Source: Melioribacteraceae bacterium (GTDB lineage: Bacteria > Bacteroidota > Ignavibacteria > Ignavibacteriales > Melioribacteraceae). Taken from it: 5,186 nt of DNA. The notes beneath the pieces are model-generated. The model worked only from the letters and a program-made list of their open reading frames with translations, was not told the DNA's origin and searched no databases. Shown piece after piece: positions 1 through 5,186 of this stretch. Location: NCBI GenBank assembly GCA_027036655.1, contig JALWEC010000081.1, forward strand, positions 1 to 5,186, given 5' to 3'. Numbering within the stretch: the stretch's first letter is position 1; each line of letters begins with the position of its first letter. The translations under genes and the position numbers were made by a program.

Positions 1-1434
1 GCCCGCGTTTACGGTTTATCAAAAGTGATGGTTTCCGAGTTGGTCGAGTTTCCTCACGGAGTAATCGGAATGGTGCTTAACCTTGAAGAAGACAGCGTGG
101 GATGCGTGCTTTTCGGTGAAACAAGTTTAATTGAAGAAGGGGATACCGTTAAAAGAACCAAACGTCTTGCTTCTTTCCCTGTCGGCGATGCAATGCTCGG
201 AAGAGTTGTTGATCCGCTCGGGCATCCGATTGACGGCAAAGGTCCCGTACAAGGCACAACATATATGCCTATCGAAAGAAAAGCTCTCGGCGTTATCGCG
301 CGGCAGCCTGTAAAGGAGCCGTTGCAGACCGGTATTATGGCTGTGGATGCTATGATTCCGATAGGACGCGGACAAAGAGAATTGATTATCGGCGACCGTC
401 AAACCGGTAAAACGACAGTTGCGCTTGACGCCATTATTAATCAAAAATATACACATACCGAAGAAGCCAAGGCAGTCGGCGTTGAACCTGTTTACTGCGT
501 TTACGTAGCAATCGGACAGAAAAACTCCACTGTTGCTCAGGTTGTAGCTAAATTGGAAGCGTACGGCGCTATGGAATACACAACCGTGGTTTCAGCTCCC
601 GCTTCGTCTCCGGCTCCAATGCAGTATATTGCTCCTTATTCGGGAGCGACAATGGGCGAATATTTCCGCGATCAGGGAAAACACGCTCTCGTGGTTTACG
701 ACGATTTGTCCAAGCAGGCTGTTGCATATCGTGAACTTTCACTTTTGTTAAGAAGACCTCCGGGCCGCGAAGCTTATCCCGGCGACGTTTTCTATCTCCA
801 TTCAAGATTGCTTGAGCGCGCGTCGAAACTCAGCGACGAATTAGGCGGCGGAAGTTTAACCGCGCTGCCGATTATTGAAACGCAGCAGGGCGACGTTTCG
901 GCGTACATTCCGACAAACGTAATTTCGATTACGGACGGACAAATTTATCTTGAGCCGAATTTGTTTAACTCCGGCGTTCGTCCCGCAATTAACGTAGGTA
1001 TTTCGGTATCGCGCGTGGGCGGTAACGCTCAGATTAAGGGAATGAAAAAAGTAGCGGGTACTTTGAAGTTGGATTTGGCGCAGTACCGCGAACTTGAAGC
1101 GTTTGCAAAATTCGGATCCGACCTTGATAAAGCAACCCGCGACACTTTGGCGAAAGGCGAGAGATTAGTGGAATTACTGAAACAGAATCAGCACGTACCT
1201 ATTCCCGTTGAAAAGCAGGTTGTCGCAATTTTTTACGGAACAAAAGGATTCTTGGAAACAATTCCCGTAAAAGACGTAAAACGTTTCCAGAAAGAAGTTA
1301 TTGAGTTTATTGAAATTAACTACAGCGATATTTTGGAAACTATCAGAAGCGAAAAAGTACTTTCCGATGATACGGTTGCAAAGTTGAATGAAATCGGTAA
1401 AGAATTTATCGCAAAATTTCAGATAACCGAATAA
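1..1434 (+). CDS. atpA: F1 ATP synthase subunit alpha, 5'-truncated by window edge
   Basis: Alpha subunit of the F1 head of the membrane ATP synthase; it pairs with beta and binds nucleotide at the non-catalytic sites. The frame is open from base 1 (first residues ARVYGLSK), so the GTG/ATG near base 25 is internal; by comparison with E. coli AtpA from memory, about 40 N-terminal residues lie upstream. 477 residues are visible. The P-loop GDRQTGKT is at 391-414 (visible residues 131-138), the Walker B region VVYDDLSKQ around 691-717, and the ATP synthase alpha/beta signature ([10 protein letters not shown]) at 982-1011, followed by the arginine finger in SVSRVGG (Arg codon 1012-1014). The C-terminal helical domain is complete and ends in FQITE-stop. 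An insert of about 11 residues relative to E. coli follows the P-loop helix (445-501), as in Bacteroidota. atpG starts 23 bases after the stop, so the two are surely co-transcribed. Confidence 0.97.
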   Translation, partial: ARVYGLSKVMVSELVEFPHGVIGMVLNLEEDSVGCVLFGETSLIEEGDTVKRTKRLASFPVGDAMLGRVVDPLGHPIDGKGPVQGTTYMPIERKALGVIARQPVKEPLQTGIMAVDAMIPIGRGQRELIIGDRQTGKTTVALDAIINQKYTHTEEAKAVGVEPVYCVYVAIGQKNSTVAQVVAKLEAYGAMEYTTVVSAPASSPAPMQYIAPYSGATMGEYFRDQGKHALVVYDDLSKQAVAYRELSLLLRRPPGREAYPGDVFYLHSRLLERASKLSDELGGGSLTALPIIETQQGDVSAYIPTNVISITDGQIYLEPNLFNSGVRPAINVGISVSRVGGNAQIKGMKKVAGTLKLDLAQYRELEAFAKFGSDLDKATRDTLAKGERLVELLKQNQHVPIPVEKQVVAIFYGTKGFLETIPVKDVKRFQKEVIEFIEINYSDILETIRSEKVLSDDTVAKLNEIGKEFIAKFQITE

Positions 1435-1449
1435 GAGCAGGCTAAGCAG

Positions 1450-1454
1450 AAGGA
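1450..1454 (+). promoter_or_regulatory. Ribosome binding site of atpG
   Basis: AAGGA, within AGAAGGA, lies 3 bases before the ATG at 1458. The motif is clear but the spacing is shorter than the usual 5-9 bases. The start itself is fixed by the family N-terminus (MATLRDIKQRI), so this site supports rather than decides it. Confidence 0.5.
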
Positions 1455-1457
1455 ACT

Positions 1458-2345
1458 ATGGCAACTTTACGAGATATTAAGCAGAGAATCGGCGGAGTAA
1501 AAAACACTCAGAAAATTACGCGCGCAATGAAGATGGTTGCGGCGTCAAGATTAAGACGCGCTCAGGAAAATATGTCGAATGCGCGCCCTTACACTCGTAA
1601 AATTACTGAAGTTCTCACAGACTTAATGGTGCTCACAAAAGAATTGGAACTTCCGCACTTTAAAGAACGCGAGGAAATTAAAAAAGTTGCAATTATTGTT
1701 GTAACAGCCGACCGCGGACTTTGCGGAAGTTTTAACGTAAATATATTCAAAGCCGTTGAAGAAGAGATTGCCGAAAAATACCAAGCTCTTGCTGATTCCG
1801 GAAATGTTTCATTATTCTTAATCGGGAAAAAAGGGAACGATTATTTTTCGCACAGAGAAGTTCCCATTGCGGAAAAACATCTCGGTATTTTTTCAAATCT
1901 TCATTTTGAATTTGCGGCAAAATTTACTACAAGTTTAACTAATCGATTTATCAGCGGAGAATTTGACAAAGTTGTATTGGTTTACAACGAATTTAAATCT
2001 GTTATTCAGCAGAATTTAAGAGTAAAGCAACTTCTCCCGATCCTTCCGATTGATACTCCTTCTGAAGAAGAAAACAAGAACTCGGATTACATTTACGAGC
2101 CCGGTAAAAAGGAAATAATAGAAACCTTAATTCCCAGATATTTGAATACTCAAGTTTGGAATGCTTTGCTTGAATCGTATGCGGCTGAATTGGGCGCAAG
2201 AATGACGGCAATGGACCAGGCTACGGAAAATGCCGATGAAATGATTAATCAGCTTCAAATCACTTATAATAAAGCGCGTCAAGCTGCAATAACAAAAGAA
2301 ATTATCGAAATCGTTTCCGGAGCTAACGCTCTAAAAGAAGGATAA
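1458..2345 (+). CDS. atpG: F1 ATP synthase subunit gamma
   Basis: Gamma subunit, the rotating central stalk that couples proton flow through Fo to catalysis in the alpha3beta3 head. The 295-residue length is normal for the family. The N-terminal helix reads MATLRDIKQRIGGVKNTQ followed by KITRAMKMVAASRLRRAQ, the coiled-coil part that enters the head. The Rossmann-like central domain carries the conserved TADRGLCGSFN (Asp at residue 85). The C-terminal helix has the gamma signature ITKEIIEIVSGANA just before the end, so both coiled-coil halves are intact. The ATG at 1458 is chosen because it gives the family N-terminus and has an AAGGA upstream. In most bacteria atpD and atpC follow; here the next gene is ffh, which suggests that beta and epsilon are encoded elsewhere. 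Confidence 0.97.
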   Translation: MATLRDIKQRIGGVKNTQKITRAMKMVAASRLRRAQENMSNARPYTRKITEVLTDLMVLTKELELPHFKEREEIKKVAIIVVTADRGLCGSFNVNIFKAVEEEIAEKYQALADSGNVSLFLIGKKGNDYFSHREVPIAEKHLGIFSNLHFEFAAKFTTSLTNRFISGEFDKVVLVYNEFKSVIQQNLRVKQLLPILPIDTPSEEENKNSDYIYEPGKKEIIETLIPRYLNTQVWNALLESYAAELGARMTAMDQATENADEMINQLQITYNKARQAAITKEIIEIVSGANALKEG

Positions 2346-2393
2346 TTTGAATTAATCAAAAAAAATTATTATTTTTTAAGGCTAGCTTGATAT
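2346..2393 (+). promoter_or_regulatory. A/T-rich atpG-ffh gap, possible weak promoter
   Basis: This 48-base gap is the longest in the window. It contains a TTGAAT (2347-2352) and a TATTTT (2370-2375) separated by 17 bases, which would fit a sigma-70-like promoter, plus an A8-TTATTA-T6 run (2358-2377). In sequence this A/T-rich such a match arises easily by chance, and an FCB-type TAnnTTTG box is not exactly present. A weak AAGG (2378-2381) lies 12 bases before the ffh ATG and may be its ribosome binding site. It marks a plausible transcription boundary between the ATP synthase genes and the ffh cluster, nothing firmer. Confidence 0.2.
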
Positions 2394-3719
2394 ATGCTTG
2401 AAGATTTAACACTAAAATTAGATAAAGCGCTCAAAAAAGTTACCGGACAAGGTAAAATTAGCGAGCAAAATATATCCGATACTCTTCGTGAGATTCGGCG
2501 TGTTCTTTTGGATGCTGACGTTAATTACAAAGTTGCAAAAAAGTTTGTAGATGATGTAAAGGAAAAAGCGCTCGGAACGGAAGTTCTTGCTTCTGTAACT
2601 CCGGGACAGCTGATTACAAAAATCCTTTACGACGAATTGACCAAGTTACTCGGCGAGGAAAGCAGGGAATTAAAATTAAATCCCACCGGAATCACGGTGA
2701 TTTTGCTTGTCGGTTTGCAAGGATCCGGTAAAACTACTTTTGCCGGCAAATTGGCGCGGTATCTGAAATCACGAAAAAGAAGCGTTCTTTTAACTGCTGC
2801 CGATATTTACAGACCTGCCGCAATCGAACAGCTGAAGCTGCTCGGTAAAAGTATCGATACTCCCGTTTTTACGATAGACGGAAGTAAAGACGCTGTAAAA
2901 ATTGCGGAAGAATCTGTTAAATATGCTAAAGAAAATCGCATTAATACGGTAATTATCGATACCGCCGGTCGTCTTCATGTGGATGAAAATCTTATGGACG
3001 AAGTTAAACGGATTAAGGAGGCGGTTAATCCTACCGAAACTTTATTCGTTGTCGATTCCATGACCGGGCAGGACGCGGTAAATTCAGCAAAAGCGTTCCA
3101 CGAACAGGTTTCGTTTGACGGAATTATCCTGACGAAAATGGACGGCGATTCGCGGGGCGGATGCGCGTTGTCGATTAAAGCCGTGGTAAACGAGCCGATT
3201 AAGTTTATGAGTCTCGGTGAAAAATTAGAGTCTCTCGAGGTTTTTCATCCGGAACGTTTGGCGTCGAGAATTTTGGGAAAAGGCGATATTATTTCCTTCG
3301 TTGAAAAAGCGCAGGAGCAAATCGACCAGAAAGAAGCTCAGGATCTCGAAAAGAAATTAATGCAGAATAAATTTGACTTTGAAGATTTTCTGAAGCAAAT
3401 TAAAATGATAAAAAAAATGGGTTCTCTGCAATCCCTGCTCGGCATGATTCCGGGAATGGGAAAAGCATTGAAAAACCAGAATATTGACGATAAAGATTTG
3501 GTAAAAGTCGAGTCGATTGTTCAGTCAATGACCAAGAAGGAAAGGCAGAACCCGAAAATTATAAACGGCAGCAGAAGAAAAAGAATTGCCCGCGGAAGCG
3601 GAAATACAATACAGGATGTTAACAGATTGCTTAAGCAATTTAAGGAAATGCAAAAAATGATGCGCATGTTGAAATCCAAAGGCGGAAAAAACATGCTTAA
3701 AAATTTTAGATTGAATTAA
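2394..3719 (+). CDS. ffh: Signal recognition particle GTPase Ffh (SRP54)
   Basis: Protein part of the signal recognition particle: it binds 4.5S/6S RNA and the signal sequence of a nascent chain, then docks with FtsY at the membrane through a pair of GTPase domains. The 441-residue length is typical. An N-terminal helical domain (about 1-90) precedes the G domain: P-loop GLQGSGKTT at residues 107-115, the DIYRPAAIEQL motif after it, DTAGRLHVDE from 189, TKMDGDSRGG from 247 (guanine specificity) and a closing motif GEKLESLEVFHPERLASRIL before about 295. The M domain follows, rich in methionine (KMIKKMG, LLGMIPGMG, EMQKMMRML), with the RNA-binding SRRKRIARGSG at 393-403. All parts are intact. 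TKMDGDSRGGC differs slightly from the common DGDARGGAA form. The ATG at 2394 gives the usual N-terminus (MLEDLTLKLDKALK). Confidence 0.98.
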   Translation: MLEDLTLKLDKALKKVTGQGKISEQNISDTLREIRRVLLDADVNYKVAKKFVDDVKEKALGTEVLASVTPGQLITKILYDELTKLLGEESRELKLNPTGITVILLVGLQGSGKTTFAGKLARYLKSRKRSVLLTAADIYRPAAIEQLKLLGKSIDTPVFTIDGSKDAVKIAEESVKYAKENRINTVIIDTAGRLHVDENLMDEVKRIKEAVNPTETLFVVDSMTGQDAVNSAKAFHEQVSFDGIILTKMDGDSRGGCALSIKAVVNEPIKFMSLGEKLESLEVFHPERLASRILGKGDIISFVEKAQEQIDQKEAQDLEKKLMQNKFDFEDFLKQIKMIKKMGSLQSLLGMIPGMGKALKNQNIDDKDLVKVESIVQSMTKKERQNPKIINGSRRKRIARGSGNTIQDVNRLLKQFKEMQKMMRMLKSKGGKNMLKNFRLN

Positions 3720-3728
3720 TTATTAATT

Positions 3729-3734
3729 AGGAGG
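3729..3734 (+). promoter_or_regulatory. Perfect AGGAGG ribosome binding site of rpsP
   Basis: AGGAGG lies 8 bases before the TTG at 3743, an optimal distance. It decides the start: the TTG gives the exact bS16 N-terminus ([16 protein letters not shown]), whereas the next ATG, inside RMGKK, would cut off conserved residues. Confidence 0.85.
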
Positions 3735-3742
3735 ATACTTAT

Positions 3743-4258
3743 TTGGCTGTTAAGTTAAGATTGAAAAGAATGGGAAAGAAAAGACAACCTATTTATAAAG
3801 TTGTCGCCGCAGATGTTCGTTCCCCGCGTGATGGTAGATTTATAGAAGCGATTGGTTTATATAATCCGAAAACAAATCCCGCTACTGTGGAAATACATGA
3901 AGAAAGAGCTTTATACTGGTTGAGCGTTGGCGCGCAGCCGACCGATACCGTTAAAAACCTTCTTAGCAGAGAAGGAATTTTACTGAAAAACGATTTGATT
4001 AAGCAAGGTCTTTCAGAAGAAGTTGTTGCCGCTAAGATGGACGAGTGGTACAAAGCAAGAGCGGAAAAAATTGCAAAAAGTGTAAAATCCGAGACTGAGA
4101 AAAAAGTAGTTGCAGAAGATAAAGCCGAAGAACCTCAGGAAGAAGTTAAAGAAGAGGAAACGGCGGTAGAAGAAGCTAAAGAAGTTACTGAAGAAATTAA
4201 AGAAGAAGCAACTGACGCAGCTTCTGAATCTCCGGAAGAAGAAAAAGCTTCCGAATAA
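3743..4258 (+). CDS. rpsP: 30S ribosomal protein bS16 with long acidic tail
   Basis: bS16 binds 16S rRNA in the body of the small subunit and is needed for its assembly. The conserved domain is residues 1 to about 85: [16 protein letters not shown], then the [17 protein letters not shown] motif and the [16 protein letters not shown] segment. The protein is 171 residues, about twice the usual 80-90. A helical linker (about 86-115, [19 protein letters not shown]) leads into a low-complexity tail (116-171) with 22 Glu, 2 Asp and 7 Lys, in which EE-x-KE units repeat. Extended bS16 forms are known in Bacteroidota and relatives, so I read the tail as a lineage feature and not a fusion. The start is TTG, backed by a perfect AGGAGG. 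The gene follows ffh by 23 bases, in the common ffh-rpsP-khpA-rimM-trmD order. Confidence 0.97.
   Translation: MAVKLRLKRMGKKRQPIYKVVAADVRSPRDGRFIEAIGLYNPKTNPATVEIHEERALYWLSVGAQPTDTVKNLLSREGILLKNDLIKQGLSEEVVAAKMDEWYKARAEKIAKSVKSETEKKVVAEDKAEEPQEEVKEEETAVEEAKEVTEEIKEEATDAASESPEEEKASE
4139..4207 (+). repeat. Three imperfect 18-base repeats in the rpsP tail
   Basis: Units at 4139-4156, 4169-4186 and 4190-4207 share the pattern GAAGAAnnTAAAGAAGnn and encode EEVKEE, EEAKEV and EEIKEE. The offsets (30 and 21 bases) are multiples of three, so unit gain or loss would keep the frame. This may be slipped duplication, or only the result of Glu/Lys-rich composition coded by GAA and AAA. Confidence 0.5.
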
Positions 4259-4299
4259 CTTAATTGTGCGTCTGATGTAAAATTAAATTGGTATTTCTC

Positions 4300-4533
4300 A
4301 TGAAAGAATTTATCGAATTTATTGCAAAGCATCTTGTTGACAATCCGGATAATGTAGTAGTTGACGTAGAAGAACCGGATGAACATACTATCGAGTTGAA
4401 ATTAACCGTCGGCGCGGACGACGTCGGAAAGGTAATCGGAAAGCAGGGCAAAACCGCTCAGTCTATGAGAACTCTGCTTACCGCTGTCGCTGCCAAGGAA
4501 GGTAAAAGAGCTTCCTTGAAAATCGTTGACTAA
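4300..4533 (+). CDS. khpA: KH-domain RNA-binding protein, KhpA/YlqC family
   Basis: Small single-domain KH protein of 77 residues, the normal length for this family. It binds RNA; in Firmicutes its relative KhpA works with KhpB (Jag/EloR) in cell division and sRNA binding, but its role in this lineage is not established. The N-terminus MKEFIEFIAKHLVDNPDNV matches the family. The RNA-contacting loop is GKQG at residues 47-50 (4438-4449) within VGKVIGKQGKTAQSMRTLL, and the end KRASLKIVD is also typical. A TTG at 4288 in the same frame would add only MVFL; the ATG is preferred because it gives the family start. Neither start has a recognisable ribosome binding site, so translation may depend on flow from rpsP, which ends 41 bases upstream. 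The place between rpsP and rimM is the family's usual one. Confidence 0.93.
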   Translation: MKEFIEFIAKHLVDNPDNVVVDVEEPDEHTIELKLTVGADDVGKVIGKQGKTAQSMRTLLTAVAAKEGKRASLKIVD

Positions 4534-4548
4534 GAAAACTTCGAGCTT

Positions 4549-5064
4549 TTGAAGGATTTATTTTTAGTAGCGTCAATTATTAAGCCGGTTGGGCAAGACG
4601 GCTACTTTGCGATAAAGTCATTCAGTGATTTTAGCGATACTTTCGTTTCGGATCGGGAAATCTTTATTGATGTATGGGGAGAATACCGAAAGTTTTACAT
4701 TCAAGATGTAATTGAAAAGAACGATAATCTTCTGTTGAAACTTAAAAATTTTGACAGCGGTGTATATGTTCGTTTTCTAATTGGGAAAGATATTTTTGTT
4801 ACTTCGTCCGACAGCAGAAAATTGGACGATGAAGAATATTATATACATGATTTAATCGGGTTGAAAGTTTATCAATCCGAAAAGTTCTTTGGAGAAGTGA
4901 CTGATGTCTTAACTTTAAGCTCAAACGATGTTTTGGTCGTTAAAAGGGCTGACGGAAAAGAGGCATTGATACCATTTATAAATGATTATGTTTTCGATGT
5001 GGATGTGCAAAAAGGAAGAATAGTGGTCTCCGATAAGGAGGAATATTTATATGATGAGAATTGA
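4549..5064 (+). CDS. rimM: 16S rRNA processing / 30S maturation factor RimM
   Basis: RimM helps fold the 3' head domain of 16S rRNA in late 30S assembly and contacts uS19. The 171-residue length is normal. The N-terminal beta-barrel domain (about 1-85) is divergent: where most members have KPHGIKGEV, this has [11 protein letters not shown] (residues 12-22), keeping the lysine, proline and two glycines but not the histidine. The PRC-barrel domain is clear, with [11 protein letters not shown] at 97-107, [15 protein letters not shown] and [14 protein letters not shown], ending RIVV. The start must be TTG 4549: the khpA stop TAA at 4531 is in this same frame, no other start codon lies between it and the conserved [13 protein letters not shown]. 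No good ribosome binding site is present, so coupling to khpA 15 bases upstream is likely. The position before trmD supports the call. Confidence 0.93.
   Translation: MKDLFLVASIIKPVGQDGYFAIKSFSDFSDTFVSDREIFIDVWGEYRKFYIQDVIEKNDNLLLKLKNFDSGVYVRFLIGKDIFVTSSDSRKLDDEEYYIHDLIGLKVYQSEKFFGEVTDVLTLSSNDVLVVKRADGKEALIPFINDYVFDVDVQKGRIVVSDKEEYLYDEN
5036..5041 (+). promoter_or_regulatory. AGGAGG ribosome binding site of trmD inside rimM
   Basis: AGGAGG within the last codons of rimM, 9 bases before the ATG at 5051 and 12 before the ATG at 5054. The distance favours 5051 as the trmD start. Confidence 0.75.
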
Positions 5065-5186
5065 CATAATTTCCGCGGTGCCGGAATTGCTGGACAGTCC
5101 GCTGAATACAAGTATCGTAAAGCGCGCACAGAATAAGGGAAAGGTAGAGATAGTTGTGCACAATCTCAGAGATTATGCCTACGATA
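5051..5186 (+). CDS. trmD: tRNA (guanine-N1)-methyltransferase TrmD, 3'-truncated by window edge
   Basis: TrmD methylates G37 next to the anticodon, using S-adenosylmethionine bound in a trefoil knot, and so prevents +1 frameshifting. Only the first 45 residues are in the window: [14 protein letters not shown], then [20 protein letters not shown] and [16 protein letters not shown], the SIVKRA segment and HNLRDYA are family hallmarks; the knot and catalytic residues lie beyond the edge. The start overlaps rimM by 14 bases in another frame, a sign of coupled translation, and has its own AGGAGG. ATG 5051 is preferred over ATG 5054 by spacing; the difference is one methionine. The gene order rimM-trmD confirms the identity. 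Confidence 0.95.
   Translation, partial: MMRIDIISAVPELLDSPLNTSIVKRAQNKGKVEIVVHNLRDYAYD

Noticed and set aside
25..30. GTG/ATG as the start of atpA
   Set aside because: The reading frame is open to base 1 with conserved AtpA sequence (RVYGLSKVM), so the true start is upstream of the window.
569..805. Open frame on the minus strand inside atpA
   Set aside because: It is a shadow of the strongly conserved atpA coding frame, and its protein resembles no family I know. The same holds for other minus-strand frames inside atpA, atpG, ffh, rpsP and rimM.
2358..2377. A8-TTATTA-T6 run after atpG as an intrinsic terminator
   Set aside because: The possible stem is only A-T pairs with no G-C core, so it would be too weak; it is better described as A/T-rich spacer.
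4288..4299. TTG at 4288 as the start of khpA
   Set aside because: It adds four residues not found in the family, and no ribosome binding site supports it; ATG 4300 gives the usual MKEFIEFIAK start.
4135..4451. Minus-strand open frames across the rpsP-khpA junction
   Set aside because: The Ser-rich protein is the reverse reading of the GAA-rich rpsP tail; there is no ribosome binding site or recognisable domain.
4300..5064. khpA-rimM as one fused gene broken by a stop
   Set aside because: Both proteins are full length with their normal ends, and the two genes are usually separate neighbours, so the shared frame is most likely chance.
1..5186. A novel system, mobile element, CRISPR array, tRNA or small RNA gene
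   Set aside because: Intact housekeeping genes fill the window, gaps are 48 bases or less, and I found no spaced repeats, terminal inverted repeats or tRNA-like folds by reading.

Overview
The window holds seven genes, all on the + strand and tightly packed: the 3' part of atpA, complete atpG, ffh, rpsP, khpA (YlqC-type KH protein) and rimM, and the 5' end of trmD. No RNA gene, mobile element, CRISPR array, phage gene or clear pseudogene is visible. No stretch longer than 48 bases lies between genes, so nearly all of the window is coding.

Layout: 1-1434 atpA (start outside the window), 1458-2345 atpG, a 48-base A/T-rich gap, then 2394-3719 ffh, 3743-4258 rpsP, 4300-4533 khpA, 4549-5064 rimM and 5051-5186 trmD, which overlaps rimM by 14 bases and runs off the end. 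The first two genes encode the alpha and gamma subunits of F1 ATP synthase. The other five form the widely conserved cluster for co-translational protein targeting and ribosome/tRNA maturation: SRP GTPase, ribosomal protein bS16, RNA-binding KH protein, 16S maturation factor and tRNA m1G37 methyltransferase. The gap before ffh is the only place where a separate promoter is easy to imagine, but all genes could also be read through.

Organism: most likely a member of the Bacteroidota/Chlorobiota/Ignavibacteriota (FCB) side of the bacterial tree, perhaps Ignavibacteria-like. The reasons are that the ATP synthase alpha and gamma genes are not followed by beta and epsilon genes, that AtpA carries an insert after the P-loop helix resembling Bacteroidota alpha subunits, that bS16 has a long acidic C-terminal tail, and that TrmD begins in an FCB-like way ([10 protein letters not shown]). 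Two perfect AGGAGG ribosome binding sites (rpsP, trmD) argue against Bacteroidia and Flavobacteriia, where such sites are depleted. This placement rests on remembered family features, not on a search. Base composition looks moderately A/T-rich and even across the genes, with no sign of recent transfer.

This is an ordinary housekeeping region and I see no undescribed system in it. The points worth a second look are small: the atp/ffh junction, the acidic repeat tail of bS16, TTG starts on two of the seven genes, a divergent RimM N-terminus, and the contrast between strong and absent ribosome binding sites inside one cluster.
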